Assembly (NCBI GenBank): GCA_913040875.1
Contig: CAJWHX010000238.1
Span: forward strand, 1 to 5,854
DNA from: an uncultured Pseudomonadota bacterium
GTDB lineage: Bacteria; Myxococcota; UBA796
DNA length: 5,854 nt
Direction: 5' to 3'
Shown here: positions 1 to 5,368 of the stretch, piece by piece
Position numbering within the stretch: the first letter of the stretch is position 1
How the letters are laid out: every line of letters begins with the position of its first letter
Notes under the pieces: model-generated
The model's input: only the letters and a program-made list of their open reading frames with translations
Told to the model about the DNA's origin: nothing
Databases searched by the model: none
Program-made: the position numbers and the translations under genes

Positions 1-302
1 TCCCCCGGTATCGAAACATCAATATATGGATAAATGGTGTATCCTGTGATGTATCCTGTCACGACGGTATTGGGCTCCAATGCCAAATCTAGATTTTGCC
101 AATCTGCTTCTTCATCGATCCAAAAGGACTGCGGTAAGATGTTTTCTGAGGCATTCGAAGGGGTGATGTCGATTCGAAGACGTCGATAGTCCGACGCATC
201 CATTTGCGTTCCCCAATCAGCCATCTCACTTTCGGCGAGTCCGTATTCAGCACAGCCTGAGAGTCCCAGACCAATCCATAAACATGTCCATAAACGTTTC
301 AT
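1..302 (-). CDS. Lipoprotein of unknown function, 5' part only (runs off left edge)
   Basis: The reading frame starts at ATG 302-300 and stays open for 100 codons to the window edge, so the C-terminus is missing. The start is 1 nt after the stop of the preceding gene, and a GGAGGA ribosome site sits 8 nt upstream. The N-terminus is a clear lipoprotein signal: basic MKRLW, a hydrophobic stretch, then the lipobox LSGC with the lipidated Cys at residue 17. The mature part begins AEYGLAESEMADWG, which is acidic, and contains a segment near the visible end (VTGYITGYTIYPYIDV) of beta-strand character. This could be the first strands of a carboxypeptidase-regulatory-like or other beta-sandwich domain, but too little is visible to name a family. 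Tight coupling to the upstream lipoprotein implies co-translation and perhaps a shared envelope role. The lipoprotein call is firm; the function is unknown. Confidence 0.8.
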   Translation of the reverse strand, partial: MKRLWTCLWIGLGLSGCAEYGLAESEMADWGTQMDASDYRRLRIDITPSNASENILPQSFWIDEEADWQNLDLALEPNTVVTGYITGYTIYPYIDVSIPG

Positions 303-303
303 G

Positions 304-720
304 TTAATTTTCCTCCAGGACTTCAATAGGCCATGAGATACTGGCCGTTGAACCAGTAGAGTCAACCACAACACAGGTTAGGGTACGCCCGTGCCAGCTT
401 TCTTCGGCTTGTTGAATGTCAATTTTGGACCCAATAAAATCTTGCTGAACAATTGTTTCGCCAGGCCCCAATATGATCGCGCCAGAGATGAACCATTGAA
501 ATTGCAAAGTGTCATCGATATCTGGGTCTTGAGCCACAATGAAGGCGGGGGTACTTTGTGAGGTTCGAATTTGCATGGTGTCACCTTTTGCTGGGTCGGA
601 ATACAAAACTTCCGGTGGCGAGTTGGGTGTATACACTTCTAGTGGGCGCCAATAGTAGCATCCAGATTGAGCGTACATGGCGAGAACTCCAAACAGCAAT
701 GGTGCAAAACGGGGTGTCAT
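304..720 (-). CDS. Small lipoprotein with Ig/PKD-like domain
   Basis: This 138-residue protein has a type II signal. A short hydrophobic stretch (residues 5-18) leads to a lipobox-like QSGC with Cys21. Gln at -3 is unusual, but the position and the small residues before Cys fit. After a proline-rich spacer (NSPPEV, 33-38) comes one beta-sandwich-like domain. Its LQFQWFISG (72-80), WHGRTLTCVVVDSTG (109-123) and closing SWPIEVLEE resemble Ig-like or PKD-type folds, where a strand with W pairs with a C-x-V-x-D-x-x-G strand. It is most likely anchored in the outer membrane or held in the periplasm; no enzyme motif is visible. The start at 720 has no strong Shine-Dalgarno (only GGA beside the ATG), and no better in-frame ATG keeps the signal peptide. 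It lies 85 nt after the kinase gene and 1 nt before the next lipoprotein. Its partner or ligand is unknown. Confidence 0.8.
   Translation of the reverse strand: MTPRFAPLLFGVLAMYAQSGCYYWRPLEVYTPNSPPEVLYSDPAKGDTMQIRTSQSTPAFIVAQDPDIDDTLQFQWFISGAIILGPGETIVQQDFIGSKIDIQQAEESWHGRTLTCVVVDSTGSTASISWPIEVLEEN
311..316 (-). promoter_or_regulatory. Ribosome binding site of the left-edge lipoprotein
   Basis: GGAGGA on the minus strand, 8 nt before ATG 302. It lies inside the last codons of the preceding gene, whose stop is only 1 nt from this start, so translational coupling is likely. Confidence 0.7.
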
Positions 721-805
721 TCCATATTACTCGAGTGTACAATATTGTGATTTGCAAATTTCATTCCAAACAGTCTTGTACAACATAACCATCTAGATGG
801 AGAGT
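721..805. promoter_or_regulatory. Palindrome-rich gap between kinase and lipoprotein genes
   Basis: The 85-bp gap holds several short perfect palindromes: CCATCTAGATGG (789-800, 6 nt past the kinase stop), TTGTACAA (776-783), ATTTGCAAAT (750-759) and ACAATATTGT (739-748). No run of T follows the first one on the minus strand, so it is not a classical intrinsic terminator. A weak minus-strand promoter pair (TTGGAA, 17 bp, AATATT) could give the lipoproteins their own transcript. These are regulatory candidates only. Confidence 0.25.
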
Positions 806-2659
806 TCAAAACCGTACGGGCATACTCGATCCAGGGGTGAGCTGCCCGATTTCTTTTTTATACACCGTCGTAGGACAGTCGAGCTGCAGATTGTGGGGGA
901 TATTCGGGGTGTCAATCGAGAGTGTGTATTTCAACACACCAAGTTCACCGGCAGTATTTTTGTCGAGGATGACCTCACATTCTGGTGATAGTGTAGAGGC
1001 AAATATCAAGGTTGCCGGTTTCCGTTTTAGAGACCGAATTTCGATATGGGTCGGTTGATCAGCTGAGATGCTGACGGTTTCGACATGCGTGACAGAATAG
1101 GGGTTGATGAGTTTAACTTCGTGCTTCCCTTCATCTAGAGAGATGGGTTTTACTTGTCCAGTTCTGCCATATTTAATCCCATCAATCCATATTTCAGCCC
1201 AAGCATTTGGGATGGATACGGTTAGGACCCCTTGTTGTGTCAGTGCTTCGGTTTTTTCTACCGTGTCAGTTGAAATGGTTTGGACAGGCTTTGAAGTTTC
1301 GGTGTTTTCTTGCGTTCGAACGGTTTTGTTCAGATTCGGACGGGTAGGGATATTGATTGATGGGAAACGCTTCTTGGGTTGTTTGAGGATGGGGAGAGAG
1401 GGCGTTTTGGGGGGGCTTGTAGATGGTTCGGTGAGTCGTACAATCGTCTCCTTTTCAACGGGAGGATCACTTACGAGTGTTGATACAACTGGTTGACTCG
1501 GGTTTGGCTTGAACAAGACGATCAGGGCGCCGATGGCCATTACGGGGATTGCATACATCCATAGAGATGGCGTATTCGATACAGGAGTTTCCACAGTCGA
1601 GTGCATGTTCTGTAGTAGATCAAAGACCTCATCGTTTTCGGGATCCAAGATCAACAACCTGTTTAAAAATCGTTGTGCCTCAAGTTGTTTTCCTTTGTTC
1701 ATGAGTAAGCGTCCCTTCTCCATGAGGGTACTCTTCAAATGGGTATCCAATCTGTTTTTATAAGACGCCGGATCCGCAAGCCAATATCGCAAGGACCATT
1801 GAGGGTCGTTGATATCCAATCCAGCCTCTGACCACACTTGACGTAGACAATGCGCCACACTCTGAGCATCTGGAAGTCGTAAGTCTCTATTGGTCTGCAA
1901 TAGACCTTCAATACAATCGCTTAGACCAATAGACATCTCTGGATTGACACAGTGGGCTTGGGTTCGCCGATTGTCGATGATGTTTTTTAATACCACAGAT
2001 GGATTCGATCCATGATACGGCAGCTCCCCAGTTGATAGTTGATACAATACGATGCCCAAAGAGAATAGGTCACTTCGATGATCCAGGTCACCATCGGCTT
2101 CATCCTTTGCTTGTTCAGGACTCATAAATGCAGGTGACCCCACGAGGGACTTCGTCAGGGTAAGGCTGTCCTCTTCTGCGAAGCGAGCAATCCCAAAATC
2201 TAGTAATTTCACTGCGCCGTCTTTACGGAGCATAATGTTGTCTGGTTTGATGTCTCTATGAATGAAACTTAAACTGTGAGCATAGGCGAGAGCTTCACAG
2301 ACTTCGATACCGATGAGGGCAATGATTTCCGAGGGCAAATCATCGTATTCATTTATAAGTTGGGCTAGATTGAGTCCTTCCACGAGTTCTGTGATGATGT
2401 AGCAGGGCTTTTCACCTTCTTGTTCGTCTCCTGAATAATCCCAAATTTTAACAATGTTTTTGTGGTCTAGTTTCTCGATAGCTTTGGCTTCTCTGGCAAA
2501 TCGTTGGCGATTGCGTTCATTGGAGGCTAAACCTGGATGAATGATTTTGACGGCTACATCGCGATGCAGACTGGTGTGCCGACCCTGATAGACAGTGGCC
2601 ATCCCTCCTTCACCAATCTTTCGAATGATTTGATATTTGTCAATGATATCGCCAATCAA
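806..2659 (-). CDS. Membrane-anchored Hanks-type Ser/Thr protein kinase with PEGA domain
   Basis: This 617-residue protein phosphorylates Ser/Thr on other proteins or on itself. All core kinase elements are visible: glycine loop GEGGMATVY (16-24), VAVK with catalytic Lys38, the helix-C Glu57, HRDIKPDN with catalytic Asp136, DFG (154-156), an activation loop with Thr167/Thr169, and SPEQ (180-183) in place of APE. The kinase therefore appears active. Residues 305-355 form a TPR-like helical hairpin. A hydrophobic helix (about 367-384) crosses the inner membrane, followed by a Pro/Thr-rich spacer (385-475) and a PEGA domain (about 477-542, with VSIPNAWAEIWIDG and LDEGKHEVKL). The last 75 residues look like a further beta domain. 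The expected topology is kinase inside, PEGA outside. The start is TTG: upstream in frame there are only five codons before a stop, and the first in-frame ATG would cut the glycine loop. A GGGGA site (2665-2669) sits 5 nt before TTG. The gene follows ppsR by 15 nt, so co-transcription is likely. The ligand and substrates are unknown. Confidence 0.95.
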   Translation of the reverse strand: MIGDIIDKYQIIRKIGEGGMATVYQGRHTSLHRDVAVKIIHPGLASNERNRQRFAREAKAIEKLDHKNIVKIWDYSGDEQEGEKPCYIITELVEGLNLAQLINEYDDLPSEIIALIGIEVCEALAYAHSLSFIHRDIKPDNIMLRKDGAVKLLDFGIARFAEEDSLTLTKSLVGSPAFMSPEQAKDEADGDLDHRSDLFSLGIVLYQLSTGELPYHGSNPSVVLKNIIDNRRTQAHCVNPEMSIGLSDCIEGLLQTNRDLRLPDAQSVAHCLRQVWSEAGLDINDPQWSLRYWLADPASYKNRLDTHLKSTLMEKGRLLMNKGKQLEAQRFLNRLLILDPENDEVFDLLQNMHSTVETPVSNTPSLWMYAIPVMAIGALIVLFKPNPSQPVVSTLVSDPPVEKETIVRLTEPSTSPPKTPSLPILKQPKKRFPSINIPTRPNLNKTVRTQENTETSKPVQTISTDTVEKTEALTQQGVLTVSIPNAWAEIWIDGIKYGRTGQVKPISLDEGKHEVKLINPYSVTHVETVSISADQPTHIEIRSLKRKPATLIFASTLSPECEVILDKNTAGELGVLKYTLSIDTPNIPHNLQLDCPTTVYKKEIGQLTPGSSMPVRF

Positions 2660-2664
2660 AACAG

Positions 2665-2669
2665 TCCCC
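2665..2669 (-). promoter_or_regulatory. Ribosome binding site supporting a TTG start of the kinase
   Basis: GGGGA on the minus strand, 5 nt before TTG 2659-2657. In-frame codons upstream are GTT, ACT, GGG, CCG, TAC and then TAA, which is also the stop of the preceding gene. TTG is thus the only plausible initiation codon that keeps the whole kinase fold. Confidence 0.5.
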
Positions 2670-2674
2670 GGGTA

Positions 2675-3523
2675 TTACAGCTGTCCAACTTCAGTCGTGG
2701 AGTGGGCAAGGCCGCGATCTGCCATCGTTTGCAAGATAATTGCAGAGGTCTCTTCAACGGCTCGTTCTGTGACGTCGATCACTGGCCAAGTAGGGTTGCC
2801 TCGATACAATCGATCTGCCCAGTCCAACTCAGCCCAAATGTGCTCTATGTCGGAATAAGAACTTCGGTTGCTCACCATCAATGTCTTGAGTCGTTGTTTT
2901 CGAATCTGCTGGAGTGCGTCTGGATCTATGGTAAGTGCGAAGATACAATTCTGATCGACTTCAAACAATGAGGGAGGAAGAGGACGGTCGAGTACAATGG
3001 GGATGTTGCAAACCTTGTAGCCTTTGTGAGCCAAGAATACGCTGAGCGGGGTCTTAGAGGTTCGTGATACACCGACAAGAATAATGTCAGCATTGGCTAG
3101 CATACGGGGGTTTTTTCCGTCGTCTCCGCGGACTGTGAACTCAATGGCTTCGATGCGTTTGAAGTATTCATCGTTTACGAGATTCATTTGGTTTGGCAAA
3201 CCAATGGGGCTCGCTCTGAAGTATAAACTGAGCTGACTCAACACATTGTCAAGCAAATCGATATGCCGGATGCGCTGTTGTTCAGCCAGTTCCTTGGTTT
3301 CTTGTCTGAGAGAAGGATCAACCAGAGTAAAGATGAGCAATGCATCTTCTTCTAGCGTGAGCTGGATAATCTTTTGCAGCTGTTCTACTTGTGTAATGTA
3401 GGGGAACTTACGAACTTGGGCGCTGTACCCGTCGAACTGTTTCAATCCAGAACGAAGTACACGCTCGGCAGTTTCACCAGTTCCATCGGACAGCAAATAG
3501 ATTTTCTTTGATGCAGGTTGCAT
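2675..3523 (-). CDS. ppsR: PEP synthase / pyruvate phosphate dikinase regulatory protein (kinase-PPi phosphorylase, DUF299)
   Basis: This family has two opposite activities on one target: it inactivates PEP synthase or pyruvate phosphate dikinase (PPDK) by ADP-dependent Thr phosphorylation and reactivates it by phosphate-dependent removal that releases PPi. It is cytoplasmic. Diagnostic features here are the N-terminal IYLLSDGTGETAE (8-20), the segment IEAIEFTVRGDDG (124-136), the P-loop GVSRTSKTPLS (151-161) and, near the end, PVIDVTERAVEET (247-259). The RTSKTPLS form of the loop is closer to the PPDK-type branch as I remember it, so whether the target is PEP synthase or PPDK is open. I chose ATG 3523 (282 aa, close to the usual 270-280) because GAGG lies 11 nt upstream and the family motif begins soon after. 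An ATG at 3568 or 3565 in the same frame would add 14-15 residues but has no clear ribosome site. No target enzyme gene is in the window. It is first in a likely operon with the Ser/Thr kinase. Confidence 0.93.
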   Translation of the reverse strand: MQPASKKIYLLSDGTGETAERVLRSGLKQFDGYSAQVRKFPYITQVEQLQKIIQLTLEEDALLIFTLVDPSLRQETKELAEQQRIRHIDLLDNVLSQLSLYFRASPIGLPNQMNLVNDEYFKRIEAIEFTVRGDDGKNPRMLANADIILVGVSRTSKTPLSVFLAHKGYKVCNIPIVLDRPLPPSLFEVDQNCIFALTIDPDALQQIRKQRLKTLMVSNRSSYSDIEHIWAELDWADRLYRGNPTWPVIDVTERAVEETSAIILQTMADRGLAHSTTEVGQL

Positions 3524-3629
3524 AATTGTATGGACCTCAAAATTGTCTTGGACAACATAACCCATCATACACCATTGCGGAATCGGTTTGCGTATGGGGC
3601 TTAAACTTGGTAGGTAGACAAGACTCTAA

Positions 3630-3659
3630 TTTATAGGGTACATACTTACAATCGGTCAA
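3630..3659 (-). promoter_or_regulatory. Sigma70-like promoter for ppsR and the kinase operon
   Basis: On the minus strand, TTGACC (3659-3654, 5 of 6 to the -35 consensus), an 18-bp spacer and TATAAA (3635-3630, 5 of 6 to the -10 consensus). Transcription would begin near 3622, giving about 100 nt of leader before the ATG at 3523, or about 55 nt before 3568. The -35 box overlaps by two bases the ribosome site of the plus-strand small gene at 3671. Consensus fit is read by eye; start-site data are lacking. Confidence 0.5.
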
Positions 3660-3664
3660 AGGAG
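3658..3664 (+). promoter_or_regulatory. Strong ribosome binding site of the 38-codon gene
   Basis: AAAGGAG followed by a 6-nt spacer (AGACAG) and ATG 3671. This is the best Shine-Dalgarno match in the window and the main reason to accept the short frame as a gene. A weak candidate promoter upstream on the plus strand is TTAAAC (3601-3606), 18 bp, TCTAAT (3625-3630). Confidence 0.65.
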
Positions 3665-3670
3665 AGACAG

Positions 3671-3787
3671 ATGATTGAGCAGGCTCCAGTTGCACTCGGT
3701 GGTTCAGAATGGGCATTGATCATTGTCAGTTCAGTACTGATTTTCGTCTTTACTGGAAAGAAGATCTACTTGCACTTTAAAAGGTAA
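3671..3787 (+). CDS. 38-residue single-span membrane peptide
   Basis: ATG 3671 to TAA 3785-3787 encodes 38 residues. A short polar N-terminus (MIEQAPVALGGSE) leads to one hydrophobic helix (about residues 14-28, WALIIVSSVLIFVFT) and a basic tail (GKKIYLHFKR). By the positive-inside rule the tail would be cytoplasmic. The layout Gly-x-Glu, hydrophobic helix, Phe-Thr-Gly-Lys-Lys resembles the start of TatA-type Tat translocase proteins (polar residue, helix, F-G-x-K-K). However, the helix is about two residues longer and no amphipathic helix follows, so this is a resemblance and not a call. Support for translation is the AAAGGAG site with 6-nt spacing. It is divergent from ppsR and convergent with the membrane-protein gene at 3865-4311. 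One skipped A in the AAAA run (3779-3782) would extend it to a TGA at 3873-3875. The function is unknown. Confidence 0.6.
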   Translation: MIEQAPVALGGSEWALIIVSSVLIFVFTGKKIYLHFKR

Positions 3788-3864
3788 GTACAGTATTCCT
3801 CTAGATACGGTACAGCATCCTTACGAAGGTCTTAGCGTCCGTGTATTCTTTCATTTCAGGTCTT
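3788..3864. other. Short gap between convergent genes, no clear terminator
   Basis: The 77 bp between the small peptide gene and the end of the minus-strand membrane-protein gene hold a small hairpin, CCTT-ACG-AAGG (3819-3829), without a T run after it. Another reading frame (frame of 3780) stays open through the whole gap to TGA 3873-3875, which could be an extension of the peptide gene. Nothing else is recognisable. Confidence 0.3.
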
Positions 3865-4311
3865 TCAGGTATTGAAAAGCACACAAATGTACGCTCCCAT
3901 ACACAGGAGCGCATGTAGACGAATGTGTGTCAGGGCTTTGCTTCGTTTGGCTTCGATGTTGTATTGTTCATCGAGGATTCCTAAGTCATATTTGCGAATT
4001 GGATCGAGTGTCCAAATTTCAAGCACCATATTGGATACCCACATTCCAAATCCAACCGCGCATCCAATTGTTTCAAGAGTGCTTTGAGGGTAGTAGGATC
4101 CCCTCTCAAACCAGATCAATACGATAGAGGGCAGCAGGGTCGCTCCCAGACTGAGTCCCAAGATGACGCCAAATTTACGAAACCATTCTAAGTACGATTC
4201 GAGTTCAATCGTCGAGAAGATACTGAGTGCCGTAAAAGAAAGCACTAGACCCATGTACATAGACCATGCAACGCACCTGATGACATCCAATGTTGGCAAC
4301 ACAATTTCCAT
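3865..4311 (-). CDS. Four-helix integral membrane protein of unknown function
   Basis: This 148-residue protein has four hydrophobic segments: about 11-33, 47-68, 79-98 and 131-146. Acidic/basic loops lie between them, with TIELESYLEWFRKFG after the first helix and LDPIRKYDLGILDEQ after the third. The third helix with its following EIWTLDPIRK is the most distinctive stretch. The size and four-helix plan recall small DUF4149/TMEM205-like membrane proteins, but I cannot confirm that relation from sequence reading alone. There is no catalytic motif, signal peptide or metal-binding cluster. The ATG at 4311 lacks a clear Shine-Dalgarno. A loose promoter pair (TTGTTA, 18 bp, TACTAT) ends at the ATG itself, so the start or the promoter may be wrong; Met18 is a possible but less likely start, since it would shorten the first helix. 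It is divergent from the barrel gene with 106 bp between them. Confidence 0.75.
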   Translation of the reverse strand: MEIVLPTLDVIRCVAWSMYMGLVLSFTALSIFSTIELESYLEWFRKFGVILGLSLGATLLPSIVLIWFERGSYYPQSTLETIGCAVGFGMWVSNMVLEIWTLDPIRKYDLGILDEQYNIEAKRSKALTHIRLHALLCMGAYICVLFNT

Positions 4312-4370
4312 AGTACAGTCTTAATGCGATTTGTAACAATTTCCGAACAGTTTGTTTGATCGGGTGGTTT

Positions 4371-4403
4371 TTTACACCTTCTCTCAATACACTGGAGTGT
4401 AAA
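4371..4403. promoter_or_regulatory. Nested inverted repeats before the barrel gene (possible operator)
   Basis: TTTACAC (4371-4377) and GTGTAAA (4397-4403) form a perfect 7-bp inverted repeat with 19 bp between. Within it, TACACT-GG-AGTGTA (4388-4401) is a second inverted repeat with 6-bp arms. The nested pair lies 4 to 47 nt before the Shine-Dalgarno and start of the divergent secreted protein, where an operator or leader hairpin would be expected. No regulator can be named. Confidence 0.35.
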
Positions 4404-4406
4404 TTT

Positions 4407-4410
4407 GGAG
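4407..4410 (+). promoter_or_regulatory. Ribosome binding site deciding the barrel-gene start
   Basis: GGAG with 7 nt to ATG 4418. An in-frame GTG at 4412 would be only 1 nt from GGAG, too close, so ATG 4418 is preferred. A TAA at 4400-4402 closes the frame upstream. Confidence 0.6.
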
Positions 4411-4417
4411 CGTGATC

Positions 4418-5368
4418 ATGTTTTTGTTGTTGTCTGGAATGGGTTTGGCAAGTGCCAATGATGTATTGGTACCACACATATCTGCCGTAGAGTTAGACGA
4501 CTTTTCAATAGCGAGCAGCATTGAAGAGCAGCTGGTTGACAGTTTAGAAGGACTGGGACTGTCTGTCGTTGGACCTCGGTCATTGGATCAAGAGTACCCA
4601 GAGTTGTCGGCGAGTTGTTTTGAATTGGAAGAGTGTTCGGGAACGCTATTGTCTCGTGACAATGCGACCTTGCTTCTGGTTGGGTCGGTAGAGTCTACAG
4701 CGACGGACTACAATCTACAATTTCGATTTTACGGACGCACTTCAACGAGTCCACTCGATGTACAAACCGTAAGTATTCCACAGGCTGAGTTGGCAGACAC
4801 GATCCAAAAGATATCTGAAGACGCATCGGTCATCTTTTCCTTGATCCCAGCCGAAGTGGCCGCACCTCAAAAAGAGGTGGTCATCGTTGAGAAAACGGTT
4901 GAACAAGCAGAACCACAGGTGGTGATCATTGAAAAAACGATCGAAGCGACTTTTGTTCAACCTCCACCAACAAAGGTCATCTTGTCGTTGCCATCTAAGT
5001 TTGAGCAAGACTATTACGATAGCAATTTGATGCCAGATGAATGGATTCGTCAGCGTCGTGTACGGGCGAAGAATGTTCTTTTTGAACTCCACGCTGGGTT
5101 GGCACTCGGTGACGTAGCTCGTTCCTATGATACACGCGTTGGATTTTTACCCGACGCTCAAACCATCTTTGACATCTATGAGTACGACACCTTCTTCCCC
5201 GGCACCGGTACCATGGTCGGTGGTGCGATTGGGTATGCTCCCCTTTGGTGGATGGAATTCAGCCTCTATGGGGGTGTGATCATTGCCCAAAAAGAACTCT
5301 CAACCGGATGGCAAATGAGGACAGTGACGGTTCCATTTTGCAAGAAGACTCGTTCCAGCAAATTGTGA
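4418..5368 (+). CDS. Secreted TolB/CsgG-like domain plus start of beta-barrel (5' part of a frameshifted gene)
   Basis: This is the N-terminal part of a gene that continues in another frame to 5763. Translated as is, it is 316 residues, the last 24 or so probably out of frame. A short signal peptide (MFLLLSGMGLASA, likely cut before Asn14) lacks the usual basic start. Residues 16-142 look like the alpha/beta domain of TolB-N/CsgG/FlgO-like proteins: a VLVPHISAVELDD strand, an IEEQLVDSLEGLGLSVV helix-strand, a paired-Cys CFELEEC (67-73), ATLLLVGSVES (83-93) and a YNLQFRFYG strand. The C-x5-C then hydrophobic-VGSV pattern is typical of such domains in predatory and myxobacterial-type genomes, as I recall. 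A tandem VVIVEKTVE / VVIIEKTIE linker (154-176) follows. Barrel-like strands begin at 220 (NVLFELHAGLALG, MVGGAIGYAPLWWMEFSLYGGVIIA). The protein probably faces the periplasm and inserts in the outer membrane. The upstream inverted repeats suggest regulation. Confidence 0.7.
   Translation: MFLLLSGMGLASANDVLVPHISAVELDDFSIASSIEEQLVDSLEGLGLSVVGPRSLDQEYPELSASCFELEECSGTLLSRDNATLLLVGSVESTATDYNLQFRFYGRTSTSPLDVQTVSIPQAELADTIQKISEDASVIFSLIPAEVAAPQKEVVIVEKTVEQAEPQVVIIEKTIEATFVQPPPTKVILSLPSKFEQDYYDSNLMPDEWIRQRRVRAKNVLFELHAGLALGDVARSYDTRVGFLPDAQTIFDIYEYDTFFPGTGTMVGGAIGYAPLWWMEFSLYGGVIIAQKELSTGWQMRTVTVPFCKKTRSSKL
4874..4945 (+). repeat. Tandem 42-bp repeat in the linker of the barrel gene
   Basis: GAG-GTG-GTC-ATC-GTT-GAG (from 4874) and CAG-GTG-GTG-ATC-ATT-GAA (from 4916) start two copies of a 10-codon unit with a period of 42 nt. 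Protein units are EVVIVEKTVE and QVVIIEKTIE. Most changes are synonymous or conservative (Val/Ile), so the duplication is old and the protein sequence has been kept. It bridges the alpha/beta domain and the barrel. Confidence 0.6.
5289..5368 (+). other. Zone of -1 frameshift in the barrel gene
   Basis: Barrel-type coding sequence moves from the frame of 4418 to the frame of 5293 in this zone, and the first frame meets TGA at 5366-5368. At 5290-5294 the sequence reads A_AAA_G in the original frame (CAA AAA GAA), a motif known for -1 slippage in IS3-family transposases. It is also a homopolymer where a lost A would give the same result. The join could lie anywhere up to about 5365, because both frames code for hydrophilic loop sequence here. 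Confidence 0.7.

Noticed and set aside
304..720. The plus-strand frame at 558-788 as a gene.
   Set aside because: It overlaps the opposite strand of the lipoprotein, has no ribosome site and shows no recognisable domain.
725..730. TAATAT as a -10 box directly before the lipoprotein ATG at 720.
   Set aside because: It would leave almost no leader, and no -35 box sits 16-18 bp upstream; the nearest TTG hexamers are 7 or 22 bp away.
2537..2971. 144-codon plus-strand frame spanning the end of ppsR and the start of the kinase.
   Set aside because: It is antisense to two well-supported genes with recognised motifs and shows no ribosome site or domain of its own.
3819..3829. CCTT-ACG-AAGG hairpin as a terminator of the small gene.
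   Set aside because: The stem is only 4 bp and no T run follows on either strand.
3782..3859. Intron-like signals AG|GTAAGTA (3782-3790) and TTTCATTTCAG|G (3849-3860), which would define a 76-nt GT-AG intron.
   Set aside because: All other genes are bacterial in type with Shine-Dalgarno sites and operon spacing. The match is best explained by chance in a gap between convergent genes.
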